The notes below the pieces were generated by a model. That model searched no databases, was not told the DNA's origin, and saw nothing but the letters and a program-made list of their open reading frames with translations. The position numbers and the translations under genes were made by a program. A stretch of 64,000 bases of DNA from Puniceicoccus vermicola (GTDB taxonomy: Bacteria; Verrucomicrobiota; Verrucomicrobiia; Opitutales; Puniceicoccaceae), in the NCBI RefSeq assembly GCF_014230055.1, contig NZ_JACHVA010000124.1, positions 36,058-100,057 of the forward strand, in the 5' to 3' direction. Positions 9,501 through 18,259 of this stretch are shown in pieces. Numbering within the stretch: the stretch's first letter is position 1; the number at the start of each line of letters is the position of its first letter.

Positions 9501-9748
9501 CGTTCACTTCCTTCGCCGAGGGGCGCGGGGTGAAGGTGGAATCGGAAGTCGGCACAGACTACGTGTTCTTATCCGAGGACCCCTTCACCTTTGAGGAAGG
9601 CGGTATCACTTTCGAGGGAACGGTTGGCACCGCGCAGCTGCGGGAAGAGGGGATTCGCCTTTCCTTGGGTGCAGGGGGAAGGATCTCGTTTGGAGACTTT
9701 GAACTTGTTTCCGAAGAGGCTCGGGAAGACTATTCGAATCGGAATTAA
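6566..9748 (+). CDS. Heparinase II/III-like polysaccharide lyase, lipoprotein
   Basis: The 1060-residue product begins with a lipoprotein signal peptide: MKLRNL, a hydrophobic core, and lipobox F-A-S-C with Cys near residue 29, followed by a low-complexity Ala/Glu/Lys linker. A beta-rich N-terminal domain (about 60-420) precedes an alpha-helical toroid (about 430-720). The C-terminal beta domain contains NHDHYDRDSGSFTLWGKGR, the heparinase II/III-type His/Tyr region. The family cleaves uronic-acid polysaccharides by beta-elimination; the substrate here is unknown. It is one of the few exported enzymes in the window, probably membrane-anchored. I chose the ATG at 6566 over 6515 because it gives the lipobox at the right distance. 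A chimeric copy of its leader lies at 3793. Confidence 0.75.
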   Translation: MKLRNLPNCRLQSVFSLCALGALISFASCSKQMASGEKAMSPASEKKEAAPAPSVQKEPAEVFVLEDLLNRSWTNELVTFPVSEEQIAALQSGKALIGPDGKSHPYQIDGDSLAFAVNLSPYERKEFRIADGAKAAETDLKVTETDAVIELNNGRTGVRINKRLEEAMGPIAGIMLSDGTWTSGSRLNLTPAEYRYEISVAASGPVFSEVEVRLTRGEGDEETWSLTFRLQAGEPVVLVDEVTTLGEGENWEVELAGEGFAPNHILHRAGWMAKAPFSRGFVYATEIEPNQNNVFYQIQPWVQWWRNFNAKWVGLYDDQDSALLFLAARDAEVWAEVREGSTNRLILGSGAKPFTLFEVGDRPFVKLPLVACRRNWLIGSVDKQESLAQIEPKSEGGGQDPFLIPVPQQYVIKYEFPLDEVKDLVLEWEETEDHPRLLLTKKQLTELQENPPSDNLQGAPAALIYEDEAAQRELVDQVVESSNGLLGVYLEQNRATNTTSFGMAPHHHYGRLASTLIGVDSALSVNALTEEERRRLRAQAAFVGYTVTRDDFWSPERGYANHLNMSSFVAGMQVSAGSLLASHPMGEAWANKGLGTLISQLENSSGLDGGWQETPHYAMAAFDTLLAAFTMAQNSGYADMLDDPRLKNIAEWFAKVSTPPDSRFHGRRHWPHIGHTYLYETSGGYGVFAALWQEKDPEFAGNMRWMWDQHGNPSKAGIGGRFPMFGPYRGLLLGVAETVEPVAPAYGSDWFRDTGVIFRSGFPSDRETMMTVIAGKNHDHYDRDSGSFTLWGKGRIVSDDFGYSSMGPATEHNMVTSQFSRASNLFHVSDFYAGEWMDYMKGTANEWTRQIVFIKDEDPLRPNYFVIRDSFPKPGSATSRTFFVAESVELTERGASVIGKEDVDTDVFYAYPPGLELATEEKTTSGHGAAAPNPSPSNPNRVKEGKMDYTQIGLLATVKSEPGFMAVIYPRLKNEAAPTFTSFAEGRGVKVESEVGTDYVFLSEDPFTFEEGGITFEGTVGTAQLREEGIRLSLGAGGRISFGDFELVSEEAREDYSNRN

Positions 9749-9782
9749 TCCCTGGGACTTCCAATCCGGAGGTTGAGCAGCT

Positions 9783-11963
9783 ATGATCCACTACACGGTT
9801 GAAAGATATCGCGGAAAGCCCTGTCTCTGCGAGAACGGTGTTCCTCGCGGGACACCCTCCTTCATGCCCGGAGACTCATTTGACAATGTGTCTCGGCAGG
9901 ATATCGACGCCTTCCTCGCGGCGGGGGTAAAGGATTTTTACCTTTGGGTAGGACGGGATGAGAACGTTAGGGAGTTCTATACAACGCCCTTCTGGCCGGG
10001 CGTGGGTCGGCTGGACGAACCCCGTTTTGTCTCTGCGGATCGGTGTTTTTCTCTTCCGGAGCGAGTTGCTTACATTCTCGAGCGCTGTCCGGAAGCCCGT
10101 TTCATGCTGCGATATTTTGCCGCGGCTCCCAAGGAATGGCGCGAGAAGTATCCAGAGGAACTCGCGTTGAGTGAGGAAGGAAAGACCACGTCCGATACGT
10201 CGTTGGCCAGCAAGCGCTACGAGGAGGACCACCGGGTCGCTCTGCACCACATGATCCGCTGGGTGGAGGCGCAACCCTGGCGGGATCGGGTGATGGGGTA
10301 TCTCACCCTGCATGAGAGTGAGGGCACGTCAAAGATCGGGGCGGATGGCTTTTTGTTCGATCATAGCGAGCCCATGCGGAAGGCCTTTCGGGAGTTTAAG
10401 CCTGAGTACACGGATTTTCCTTCGCAGAAGCGTTTTGAGGAGGGTCGTCTCTCTGGTCGGGGAATGACCTGGTTGAATCCGGAGGATTCTCAAATGGAGC
10501 GGGATTACTTCGAGCTCATGCGGCAGCTTTTCTTGCGACGCTGTCAGGTTTTTATGGAAACGGCCCAAGACGCCTTGCAGGGGCGTCAGGTGTTGTTGGG
10601 TATGGATGCCTTGAAGCAGGGGATGGCAGGGTGGCAGATTAACCCCTTCTTCGCCGGGCGTGCACCCCGCAGTCACCATGCGGAACCGCTTGTGGCTGCG
10701 GGTTCCATCGGAGTCGATGAGACACTGCAAATTCCGGGATTCAACATTTTGAACACTCCCTACGACTACACTTTTCGGCACATGGGGGGGCAGCCGGAGC
10801 CGGAAGGCGCGGTGGACAGTGCCGTCTTGAGGGGGAAACTCTTTCTTGTCGAGGATGACTGCCGTTCCTTCACCGCTTCGGAGGGGGAAAGTTATGGCTT
10901 CTATCGAAATGCCGCCGAGGTGCGGGCCGGTTACTGGCGTAATGCCGCCGCCGCGATCGCCCGGGGTTATCAGTTCTATTGGATGGATGTCACCGGGCGG
11001 CGGAATCCGAAAGGGGGCTACTTTCGTGACCCTTGTATCATGGAGACCGTCGCCTCGATATTGCCGGTGGTGGAGAAAAGTCGCGACTGGGAACACGAGG
11101 ATGTGTCGGCCATTGCCGTCATCCTCGACGACCGGGCGGCTCTCCATGAAGACTTCTCCTCGAATTTTCAGAACTTAGCCTCTTTTTGGCAGCGTTTGAC
11201 CGGATTGTCTCAAGCGGGCTTGCCCTATCGGGTTTATCTCTGGGAGGACCTTCTTAACGACCGGCTCCCGGATCACCGACTTTTTATTTTTCCCAACCTG
11301 TTTTTTGTCGATGACGAGCGGATGGCCGTCTTGCGGGAACGTGTCTTGGGGCGCGGACGGGTCGTTCTTTGGGGGCCGGGGACTGGAATTACCGACGGAA
11401 AAAAACTCGGAGCAGATCGGGCTTCGGAGGTGACTGGAATTCCGATGAGCTTTACGAAGGAACGCGGTGCCCGCCGGGTTGTTCTCAGTGCCTTCGATCA
11501 TGCCATCACCGAGAATTTGCCCGCTCCCATGGCCTATGGAGACAGCTTTGCCTATGGGCCCCTGCTCTGGCCGGAATGGGATGAATCAGCTTCGACCCAA
11601 GGGATTGTGCTAGGCACTCGGGGGGTGAACCGTCCAGGCCTTGTGATCAAGGAAATGGGGGAGGGGGGCAACCGCTGGACCAGCGTGTACACGGCCGCAG
11701 TCCCGGTTCCAGGTGCTCTCATTCGGGAATTCGCTCGACATGGAGGCGCACACATTTACTCCGAGGAGAATGACGTCATTCTCGCCTCCAAGCATTTTTT
11801 GGGTGTGCATGCCACTCGCGCGGGGACTCGGGTGATACGCCTTCCGGAGCGTTGTGACGTACACGATGTGGTCAAGAATGAGGAGATTGCCGTCGATGCC
11901 GATCATCTGACCCTGACCATTACCCCTCCCGAAACTCGGGTCTTTCGTCTTATCGTGAAGTAG
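9783..11963 (+). CDS. GH42-like TIM-barrel glycosidase, putative
   Basis: The 726-residue protein has no signal peptide. The first 430 residues look like a clan-A TIM barrel, with candidate catalytic glutamates in GYLTLHESEG (acid/base region) and GKLFLVEDDCRS (nucleophile region). The stretch from about 440 to 640 (IAVILDDRAAL, VVLWGPGTGI) resembles the Rossmann-like trimerisation domain of GH42 beta-galactosidases, followed by a small C-terminal beta domain. A good ribosome site, GGAGG at 9768-9772, lies 10 bases before the ATG. It sits 34 bases after the lyase gene and is likely co-transcribed with it. The exact family is uncertain; other GH-A families are possible. Confidence 0.6.
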   Translation: MIHYTVERYRGKPCLCENGVPRGTPSFMPGDSFDNVSRQDIDAFLAAGVKDFYLWVGRDENVREFYTTPFWPGVGRLDEPRFVSADRCFSLPERVAYILERCPEARFMLRYFAAAPKEWREKYPEELALSEEGKTTSDTSLASKRYEEDHRVALHHMIRWVEAQPWRDRVMGYLTLHESEGTSKIGADGFLFDHSEPMRKAFREFKPEYTDFPSQKRFEEGRLSGRGMTWLNPEDSQMERDYFELMRQLFLRRCQVFMETAQDALQGRQVLLGMDALKQGMAGWQINPFFAGRAPRSHHAEPLVAAGSIGVDETLQIPGFNILNTPYDYTFRHMGGQPEPEGAVDSAVLRGKLFLVEDDCRSFTASEGESYGFYRNAAEVRAGYWRNAAAAIARGYQFYWMDVTGRRNPKGGYFRDPCIMETVASILPVVEKSRDWEHEDVSAIAVILDDRAALHEDFSSNFQNLASFWQRLTGLSQAGLPYRVYLWEDLLNDRLPDHRLFIFPNLFFVDDERMAVLRERVLGRGRVVLWGPGTGITDGKKLGADRASEVTGIPMSFTKERGARRVVLSAFDHAITENLPAPMAYGDSFAYGPLLWPEWDESASTQGIVLGTRGVNRPGLVIKEMGEGGNRWTSVYTAAVPVPGALIREFARHGGAHIYSEENDVILASKHFLGVHATRAGTRVIRLPERCDVHDVVKNEEIAVDADHLTLTITPPETRVFRLIVK

Positions 11964-12051
11964 AAGCGAGGATGCTGCTCCTCTAGGGTTCGTATCCAGT
12001 AAGTTCCCAGATGCCTTCGCCTCCGGCGGTTCGATTCTTGGTTGAACCGGC

Positions 12052-13443
12052 TCAGGCAGGTCGCCGCATTCGGGTGCGGGCGAACCAATGGAACAGCCGC
12101 TCGGTGAGTTCGGCGCGGACGGATGCCGCCTTCGGGTCATCGAACCGGTTGCGAAGTTCGTCTGGGTCTTGAACAAGATCGTATAATTCTCCGTATGGTT
12201 CACCGATGTAGGTGACCAGTTTCCATTCCAACGTGCGGATCATCACGCGTGGGCCCGTTTCCGAGAATACGGCATCCCGCGCGGGAAAATTGCCGCCTTC
12301 CAATCCGGAGCGCAGGCTAATTCCATTGGCACCCTCCAGCGGTGCCAGCCCTGCGAGATCCAATAGAGTGGGTCCGAGATCGATCAATTCTATGAGCGAG
12401 TCCACCGTTTGGTTCCGGGCCAGTCCCGGCCCGCTCACGATGAAGGGAACGCGAACCACCGGATCGTAGTGCGACGAAAATTTATAGATCTGATGGTGGT
12501 CTCCCAGACAGTCCCCGTGGTCCGAGGTGAACACAAAAACCGTGTTGTCCAACAAGCCTTTTGACTCCACCGCTTTGACGATGTTTCCGACCCAGTCGTC
12601 GATCAATGAAATGTTGGCGAAGTAATGGCGGCGCATTCGGTCCAGTCGCTCTGGTGTGGCGCGACTCTGGCACCACATAGCCGGTTGTTCGGTTCGTTCC
12701 AGGCGCTCCATGAATCGTTTCTGGGGCGGGGGCTTGGATTCCAGTTCTCCGGGGGATTTAACCGGCGGTGGAAGTTTGACGTCCTCGTAGCGTGCGAGGG
12801 CGGATTCGGGAACGTCGTATGGATCATGCGGTCCCACGAATCCTGCCCATAAAAACTGCGGTTGGTCCGGCTCCCATCGATCAATGGCCTCCACACAGCG
12901 CCGACCGATGAAATGATCCGGATACAGCTCTTCCGCGTGCGGCCAAGTCGTGGCCTGCAGGCGGTCGGGCCAATCCGGGATATCGCGGTAATAGGTGAGC
13001 GCGGGTCGCTTCAGCCCGTGTCTTTCGAGTTCGAGGTCGTAGTCGTCGGGATCAGGGCCGTGGAGTCCCACTTGATAATTCTTGTTCTCCACCACGGTGC
13101 GTTCATCGAATCCACAGGGCAGGCGGATGGGAGCGGTGTGCATTTTTCCGATGTTTACGGTGCGGTATCCTCCGCTCTGCAAAGACTCGATCCAATTGGG
13201 TTGCCCGGCATCCAGCCATTCCTCGTTTCGCTCCGCGCCATGCACATGGACGTAGCGTCCCGAAACAATACAATTCCGGGACGGACCACACACGGCTCCC
13301 TGCACGTAGGCATGGCGGAAAGCCGAACCGGATCCCGCCAGACGGTCGAGATTCGGTGTCTGCATGTGGTCGAAGCCCAGGCAGGCCAAGGTATCCCACC
13401 GCTGCTGGTCCGTCATGATCAGGACGATGTTTGGTTTTTTCAT
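12052..13443 (-). CDS. Sulfatase, S1 family
   Basis: The 463-residue protein starts MKKPNIVLIMTDQQRWDTLA and has the formylglycine motif C-G-P-S-R with Cys52. The second metal site is TSDHGD, and FYDLVQDPDELRN-like residues close to the C-terminus (here ELYDLVQDPDELRNR) are typical of the family. It needs a maturase to convert Cys52 to formylglycine; none is in the window. No signal peptide. It faces the plus-strand GH42-like gene tail to tail with an 88-base gap. The DQ rather than DD start puts it nearer choline-sulfatase or carbohydrate-sulfatase subfamilies, which is as far as I can go. Confidence 0.92.
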   Translation of the reverse strand: MKKPNIVLIMTDQQRWDTLACLGFDHMQTPNLDRLAGSGSAFRHAYVQGAVCGPSRNCIVSGRYVHVHGAERNEEWLDAGQPNWIESLQSGGYRTVNIGKMHTAPIRLPCGFDERTVVENKNYQVGLHGPDPDDYDLELERHGLKRPALTYYRDIPDWPDRLQATTWPHAEELYPDHFIGRRCVEAIDRWEPDQPQFLWAGFVGPHDPYDVPESALARYEDVKLPPPVKSPGELESKPPPQKRFMERLERTEQPAMWCQSRATPERLDRMRRHYFANISLIDDWVGNIVKAVESKGLLDNTVFVFTSDHGDCLGDHHQIYKFSSHYDPVVRVPFIVSGPGLARNQTVDSLIELIDLGPTLLDLAGLAPLEGANGISLRSGLEGGNFPARDAVFSETGPRVMIRTLEWKLVTYIGEPYGELYDLVQDPDELRNRFDDPKAASVRAELTERLFHWFARTRMRRPA

Positions 13444-14014
13444 GAGGTTTTGCCTTGATCGTAGGAGTGCGAAACGCGAATGCCAGCTTTATTGTTCCTC
13501 GATATTCTTGTCGACGGCGACCGGCCGACACATTTCTTTACGACCGTCGGAGGTGAAGCCGGGGTCGGCTTTCGTGGATTCGTTTTTGAAGTGGCGGATG
13601 AGCGATGGCTCCGGTTCAATGCACTACGGTATATTTATTTGGGCTTCGGAGGAACGTCTGCCCTGTTGAAGTTCCGGGTGAACCGGATATCTTCGATTTT
13701 TCGGACTTTTGTTCGGGAGCTTCCAGCTCTTACGCCACTTCTTCGCAAGAAATTTCCGTAGGGGGGTTGCTTCAGCGCCCGCTTCTGCCCCTCGGCCCGG
13801 AGTGCTTGCACACTCGTTTGCGGGATCTCCGCTCCCACGGTCGGGGGCTAAAGCACCCCGCTACGGAAAGGCAGATCGTAGGGGGTGGATTTTCGAATAG
13901 AGGGTGCGATCCCGAGAGTTTGTCGTAGCAACACTCCCGTATGCCCGTCTCGCAGCGATTGATTTGTACTTGTCCCGGAAGCCGCGTTTTGAGGCGAAAG
14001 TATGCATGGGGAAC
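13444..14014. other. Intergenic region, no convincing intact gene
   Basis: About 570 bases between a minus-strand sulfatase and a plus-strand PEP-CTERM gene. A plus frame at 13480-13761 is open for 93 codons but resembles nothing I know. On the minus strand 13490-13615 reads like a protein C-terminus (GFTSDGRKEMCRPVAV, then a stop) without a start, which may be a gene remnant. At 13820-13870 there is a GGGCTAAAGCACCCCGCTACG-like stretch of the kind seen as dispersed intergenic repeats. I see no RNA gene. Confidence 0.3.
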
Positions 14015-14036
14015 ATTAGGAAATAAAAGAGTTGAC
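14015..14036 (+). promoter_or_regulatory. Upstream element before the PEP-CTERM gene
   Basis: TTAGGAAATAAAAGAGTTGAC, a variant of the recurrent element, ends 31 bases before the ATG at 14068. A TATAAG stretch directly before the start codon (14061-14066) is too far (24 bases) from TTGACG for an ordinary -10. Confidence 0.45.
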
Positions 14037-14067
14037 GAATGGGTGGGGTTGCGAAAAATTTATAAGA

Positions 14068-15000
14068 ATGAAACTCCCCACTCATCTCAAATTTACTTTC
14101 GTTGCTTGTGTATTTGCTTCCTGCACGGTTTTTACGGTCACATCCCTTCAAGCTCAGATTTTGCTTACGGCTAACGATGCCGGTGGAACCTCGTCGTTCA
14201 ATACAGCGGGCAATTGGGATAGCGGACAGGCTCCCCAAGCCGGAAATGATTACGAAACCAACGGTTTCATTCTCAAAACTCCCGATGATAATGGCGATTA
14301 CACGTTTGCCGGCGACTCATTGACGGTCAATTCAAGAATGGATCTCGTCGGATCCGGGCTGATCACCATTAACGATTTGATTCTGGACGGAGGCAATATT
14401 CTCGCAAATCCCTCTTCCGTTCGACTCGCAGGGAACCTCGAAATCCTGAGCAGTTCGTCAATTTTCGCGACCCGCACCGACTATAAGATCAGCTCGAATA
14501 TCAGCGGCTCGGCAACCCTGCAGATTAGCGGTTGGCAGCAGAACAACTTTCCTGGTTATCGAGTTAGATTCTCTTCCTCTGAGAGCACATTCACCGGAAA
14601 TATCCACGTTTCGGATGGGCATTTGTTGTTGGAAGAGAATAGCCGAATGAATTTTAACATCTACGGCAATGGACTGAACAATCAGATTTACGGCTTCAGT
14701 TCCGGTGGTGGTTCCAACCAATATTCGGCCGCGACGTTCGAGGGGGATTTTTATTTCGACCTCTCCTTGGCCAGCAGCACGATTGGAGATTCTTGGACCG
14801 TGGTTAACGTATTTGATCAGGCATTCGGCGAAACCTTCAACGTCGTTGGTTTTGCCAATAGTGGAACCACATGGACCAGCGGCAATTACCTGTTTGACGA
14901 AGGCACCGGGACGCTGTCCGTGATCCCAGAGCCCAGTGCTTTGGGGATTGTGCTTTTTTCCGGGATGGCGTTGCTGTTGTTTCGCCGCCGCAGATCCTGA
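14068..15000 (+). CDS. PEP-CTERM protein with autotransporter-like beta-helix passenger
   Basis: The 310-residue product has a signal peptide (MKLPTHLKFTFVACVFASC, cleavage near LQAQ), then a Ser/Thr/Gly/Asn-rich passenger. Features such as NTAGNWDSGQAPQAGND and GDLTVN-like rungs match the autotransporter-associated repeats common in planctomycete and verrucomicrobial PEP-CTERM proteins. It ends in IPEPSALGIVLFSGMALLLF followed by RRRRS, a complete exosortase signal. The start at 14068 puts the signal peptide at the N-terminus. The last 70 passenger residues are shared with the chimeric pseudogene at 3793-4115, so this or a close paralogue was its donor. It is immediately followed by a sulfatase remnant. 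Confidence 0.85.
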   Translation: MKLPTHLKFTFVACVFASCTVFTVTSLQAQILLTANDAGGTSSFNTAGNWDSGQAPQAGNDYETNGFILKTPDDNGDYTFAGDSLTVNSRMDLVGSGLITINDLILDGGNILANPSSVRLAGNLEILSSSSIFATRTDYKISSNISGSATLQISGWQQNNFPGYRVRFSSSESTFTGNIHVSDGHLLLEENSRMNFNIYGNGLNNQIYGFSSGGGSNQYSAATFEGDFYFDLSLASSTIGDSWTVVNVFDQAFGETFNVVGFANSGTTWTSGNYLFDEGTGTLSVIPEPSALGIVLFSGMALLLFRRRRS

Positions 15001-15096
15001 CGGGCTCTCGCCGGGAGTCGGTAAGGCCTACGAATCCAAAGGCCGGCAGTTGTGGAGTCTCTGCACCGGACCGAGATCTCTCGACTCTGGCGAATG

Positions 15097-15741
15097 GGGA
15101 AATACTTTGATTGTTTTCATCCCGGACAATGGAGGGCTCGCCACTGCAGAGGGATTACCGACTTGCAATGCGCCCCTCGCTGAAGGAAAAGGTTGGATTT
15201 ATGAGGGAGGGTGCCGGGTGCCGCAATTTGCCGTTTGGCCGCAGCAGATTTGGGCGGGTTCTCTGTGCAGTGTCCCAGTGACCAGTACTGCCTTTTATCC
15301 GAGCTTTCTTGACTCTGCCGGACTGCCAGCGAAACCCGAACAACATGGTGAAGGCGTCAGCCTACTTCCGCTCTTCCAGGGTGCGGATGGGCTGCATTGC
15401 GAAGACATTTTCTGGCATTATCCCCTCTACAGAAACCAGAGCGGAACGGCCGGCTCCTCGATTCGGTCGGGCGACTGTAAGCTCATCGAATTTTTCGAGG
15501 AAGGGCGCATCGGCTGTATCAATTTCGCGACGATCCTGGCGAACAGCACAACCTCGTTGTCGAGCATCGCGACCTCGTCCAGAAACTCACAGAAAAAGTC
15601 GAACAGGCCATTCTGGAATACGGAAACGTTGGGGTGGGGCGGCACCAAACAACGGGAATCGGGACGGGTGGAATCTCCACAGTCTATCCTGAGAAAAGGC
15701 TATACCCGCTGCGCCGGGACCTCGGTTTCGACAACTACTAA
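15097..15741 (+). pseudogene. Frameshifted C-terminal remnant of a sulfatase
   Basis: From NTLIVFIPDNGGLATAEG onward this region is the C-terminal 40 percent of a sulfatase closely related to the intact gene at 28653. Shared stretches include CNAPLAEGKGW, EGGCRVP, FAVWPQQI, GLPAKPEQH and SLLPLFQGADGL. The catalytic N-terminal half is absent. Near 15515 the homologous reading jumps to another frame, which continues LYQFRDDPGEQHNLV and ends with TAA at 15739-15741. The homology starts less than 100 bases after the PEP-CTERM stop, so a duplication or deletion joined the two. It is not expected to be functional. Confidence 0.85.
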
Positions 15742-15836
15742 ACACAAGCTCAGCGGCCTATCGGCCCACGAGAGGAATTCGACAAGTCACAGAGACATCC
15801 AAACATCTACCACGAGAGGCTCCACTCCCGATCATA

Positions 15837-18230
15837 ATGACATTCGATAACTCTTCTTCACGAATCGTGCGATCACTGTCCGGCGACACATGGTGTTTCA
15901 CCTGCGGCGATCCAAAAGATGCCGCGGAGCCCACGGTCGACGATACTGGTTGGTCAACCGTCCGCGTGCCTCACGATTGGGCGATTGCCGGGCCTTTTGA
16001 TTCGCAGAACGATGCCCAGCATACGATCATTCATGCCGATGGCGAAAAGCAGGCCCGCTTGCATCTGGGTCGGACCGGCGGGTTGCCGCATCAGGGCGTG
16101 GGGTGGTATCGGCTGCCGCTGGATATCCCGGCAGCGTGGAGCAGTCGGCGGGTCCGCGTGATCTTCGACGGCGTGATGAGTCACAGTATCGTGTATTGCA
16201 ATGGCCGCGAAGTGGGTTCATGGCCCTACGGCTATACCAGCTTCCAATTCGATCTCACACCTTTCCTGCTACCGGGCGGTCAGAATTTGTTGGCGGTGCG
16301 CGTAGCCAATCCCTCGAACGCATCACGCTGGTATCCCGGTGCCGGCATCTACCGGAACGTGCTGTTGGAGGCCGTGGACCCGGCGCACATTGCGCCCTGG
16401 GGCGTTGCGATTACGACACCGGACGTGCAGGACGCATTTGCCACCGTTGTCGTGCGTACCGAGGTGACCACGGACCGGGCTGTGACGCTGCAAACGGTAA
16501 TCCGCGACCCGTCCGGCTACGAGGTCGCGAGTGACGTGGTTCCCGTTCCCGCCTCCACAAAGGCAGACCAGACACTGACCGTCGCTAATCCGGAACGTTG
16601 GAATCTGGATCGACCGGCGCTCTACACGCTCCGTAGTCGGATATGTGATAACGAGCAGGTGGTGGATGAGGTCGTGACGAGGTTTGGGATACGCGCGCTC
16701 AAGTTTACGCCCAACGGCTTCTGGCTGAATGATCGGCCAGTCCGATTTCAGGGTGTCTGTATGCACCACGATTTGGGGCTACTCGGCGCGGCCGTGCATC
16801 GGCGCGCCGTGGAGCGGCAGGTGGATATCTTGCAGGAAATGGGCTGCAACGCGATTCGCACCAGCCACAATCCACCCGCCCCGGAATTATTGGAGTATTG
16901 CGACGAAAAGGGCATCCTGGTTTTAGACGAAGCGTTTGATGAATGGCGGGTTCCGAAAGTGGCCAACGGCTACAGCAACCTCTTCGACGCATGGGCCGAG
17001 AAAGATCTTCGTGCAATGATCCGGCGCGATCGCAATCATCCCTGCGTGGTCATGTGGAGCATTGGTAACGAGATTCTCGATCAAGGAAGGCCCGAGGGTC
17101 GGGAGACCTGTCGATGGCTTACCGCCATCTGTCATGACGAAGATTCCACGCGCCCGGTTACCGCCGGATTCAACGACCCGGATGGAGCAATCCAGAACGG
17201 GCTGGCTGGCGAACTGGATATCCCCGGATGGAATTATCGCCCCGCACGCTACGCTGAATTCCGCGAAGCGTATCCGGACTGGATCATGTACGGCAGCGAA
17301 ACCGAATCGTGTGTCAGCACCCGGGGAGAATATGTGTTCCCTGCGAAAATTCTTCGCGATCACGAGCGCTCATCCGGGCACTGCTCCGCCTACGAACTGG
17401 AGTCACCATGCTGGGGGTATCCGCCGGACATCGAGTTTGCTGCGCAAGAGGACCGCCCCTATATGCTGGGCGAATTTGTCTGGACAGGATTTGATTATCT
17501 GGGGGAACCGACGCCGTACAAATTCCATTGGCCTAGCCGCAGTTCTTATTTCGGAATAGTTGATCTTTGCGGCTTTCCCAAGGACCGCTATTACCTTTAT
17601 CGGAGTCAATGGCGTCCAGAGGTCCCAACACTACACTTGCTGCCGCATTGGTCGTGGCCGGGTAGGGAAGGTGAGCACATCCCGGTGCACGTTTTTACTA
17701 ATGCCGCTGGCGCGGAGCTTTTTCTGAACGGACAATCGCTTGGGATTCGGCGTAAAGATGCGTCCGATCCCCTTCGCCGTTTTCGCCTCGTCTGGGATGC
17801 GGTGACCTATGCACCCGGCGAACTGAGGGTTCGTGCACTGGACACACAAGACCACCCTACAGGCGAGGAAGCGGTACAACGAACAGCCGGGGCTTCGGCG
17901 AGGCTGACCTTGAGTGCGGATCGTATAGAGTTAGTAGCAAATGGCGATGACCTTTCCTTTCTGACCATCAGAATGTGCGACACCGACGGCATTGTCTGTC
18001 CTTCCGCCGCCCAGCCCGTCGTTGTAAGCGTCCAAGGACCCGCAGAGGTCTTGGCTGTCGATGGAGGAGATCCCACCAGTCTAGAGCCGATCCCTGGTTG
18101 TCATGGAAGGCTTTTTCACGGCATGGCTCTCGCGGTAATCCGCACACGGGCCAACGTTCCCGGCGAAATTTTCGTAACCGTCGAATCCTCTGGGTTCGTA
18201 AACACCTCCGCGCAACTACGGAGCTTCTGA
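15837..18230 (+). CDS. GH2 beta-galactosidase-like hydrolase
   Basis: The 797-residue protein has the full GH2 order: sugar-binding jelly roll (about 10-185), Ig-like domain (190-290), TIM barrel (292-590) and C-terminal beta domains as in GalB-type enzymes. Acid/base Glu412 lies in WSIGNEI and the nucleophile Glu488 in MYGSETES. RTSHNPPAPELLEYCDEKG and the Ig-barrel boundary GFWLNDRPVRFQGV are classical. The family retains configuration and acts on beta-galactosides, beta-glucuronides or related sugars; specificity cannot be settled by eye. No signal peptide. It lies after the sulfatase remnant and converges on the sulfatase at 18260 with a 29-base gap. Confidence 0.9.
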   Translation: MTFDNSSSRIVRSLSGDTWCFTCGDPKDAAEPTVDDTGWSTVRVPHDWAIAGPFDSQNDAQHTIIHADGEKQARLHLGRTGGLPHQGVGWYRLPLDIPAAWSSRRVRVIFDGVMSHSIVYCNGREVGSWPYGYTSFQFDLTPFLLPGGQNLLAVRVANPSNASRWYPGAGIYRNVLLEAVDPAHIAPWGVAITTPDVQDAFATVVVRTEVTTDRAVTLQTVIRDPSGYEVASDVVPVPASTKADQTLTVANPERWNLDRPALYTLRSRICDNEQVVDEVVTRFGIRALKFTPNGFWLNDRPVRFQGVCMHHDLGLLGAAVHRRAVERQVDILQEMGCNAIRTSHNPPAPELLEYCDEKGILVLDEAFDEWRVPKVANGYSNLFDAWAEKDLRAMIRRDRNHPCVVMWSIGNEILDQGRPEGRETCRWLTAICHDEDSTRPVTAGFNDPDGAIQNGLAGELDIPGWNYRPARYAEFREAYPDWIMYGSETESCVSTRGEYVFPAKILRDHERSSGHCSAYELESPCWGYPPDIEFAAQEDRPYMLGEFVWTGFDYLGEPTPYKFHWPSRSSYFGIVDLCGFPKDRYYLYRSQWRPEVPTLHLLPHWSWPGREGEHIPVHVFTNAAGAELFLNGQSLGIRRKDASDPLRRFRLVWDAVTYAPGELRVRALDTQDHPTGEEAVQRTAGASARLTLSADRIELVANGDDLSFLTIRMCDTDGIVCPSAAQPVVVSVQGPAEVLAVDGGDPTSLEPIPGCHGRLFHGMALAVIRTRANVPGEIFVTVESSGFVNTSAQLRSF

Positions 18231-18259
18231 TCGGGCGCTTCGGCCCCGCTCGGTCTTTC

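Noticed and set aside
13480..13761. 93-codon plus ORF in the 13.5-14 kb gap
   Set aside because: No recognisable motif, no ribosome site, and the minus strand of the same stretch looks more protein-like; left inside the intergenic entry.
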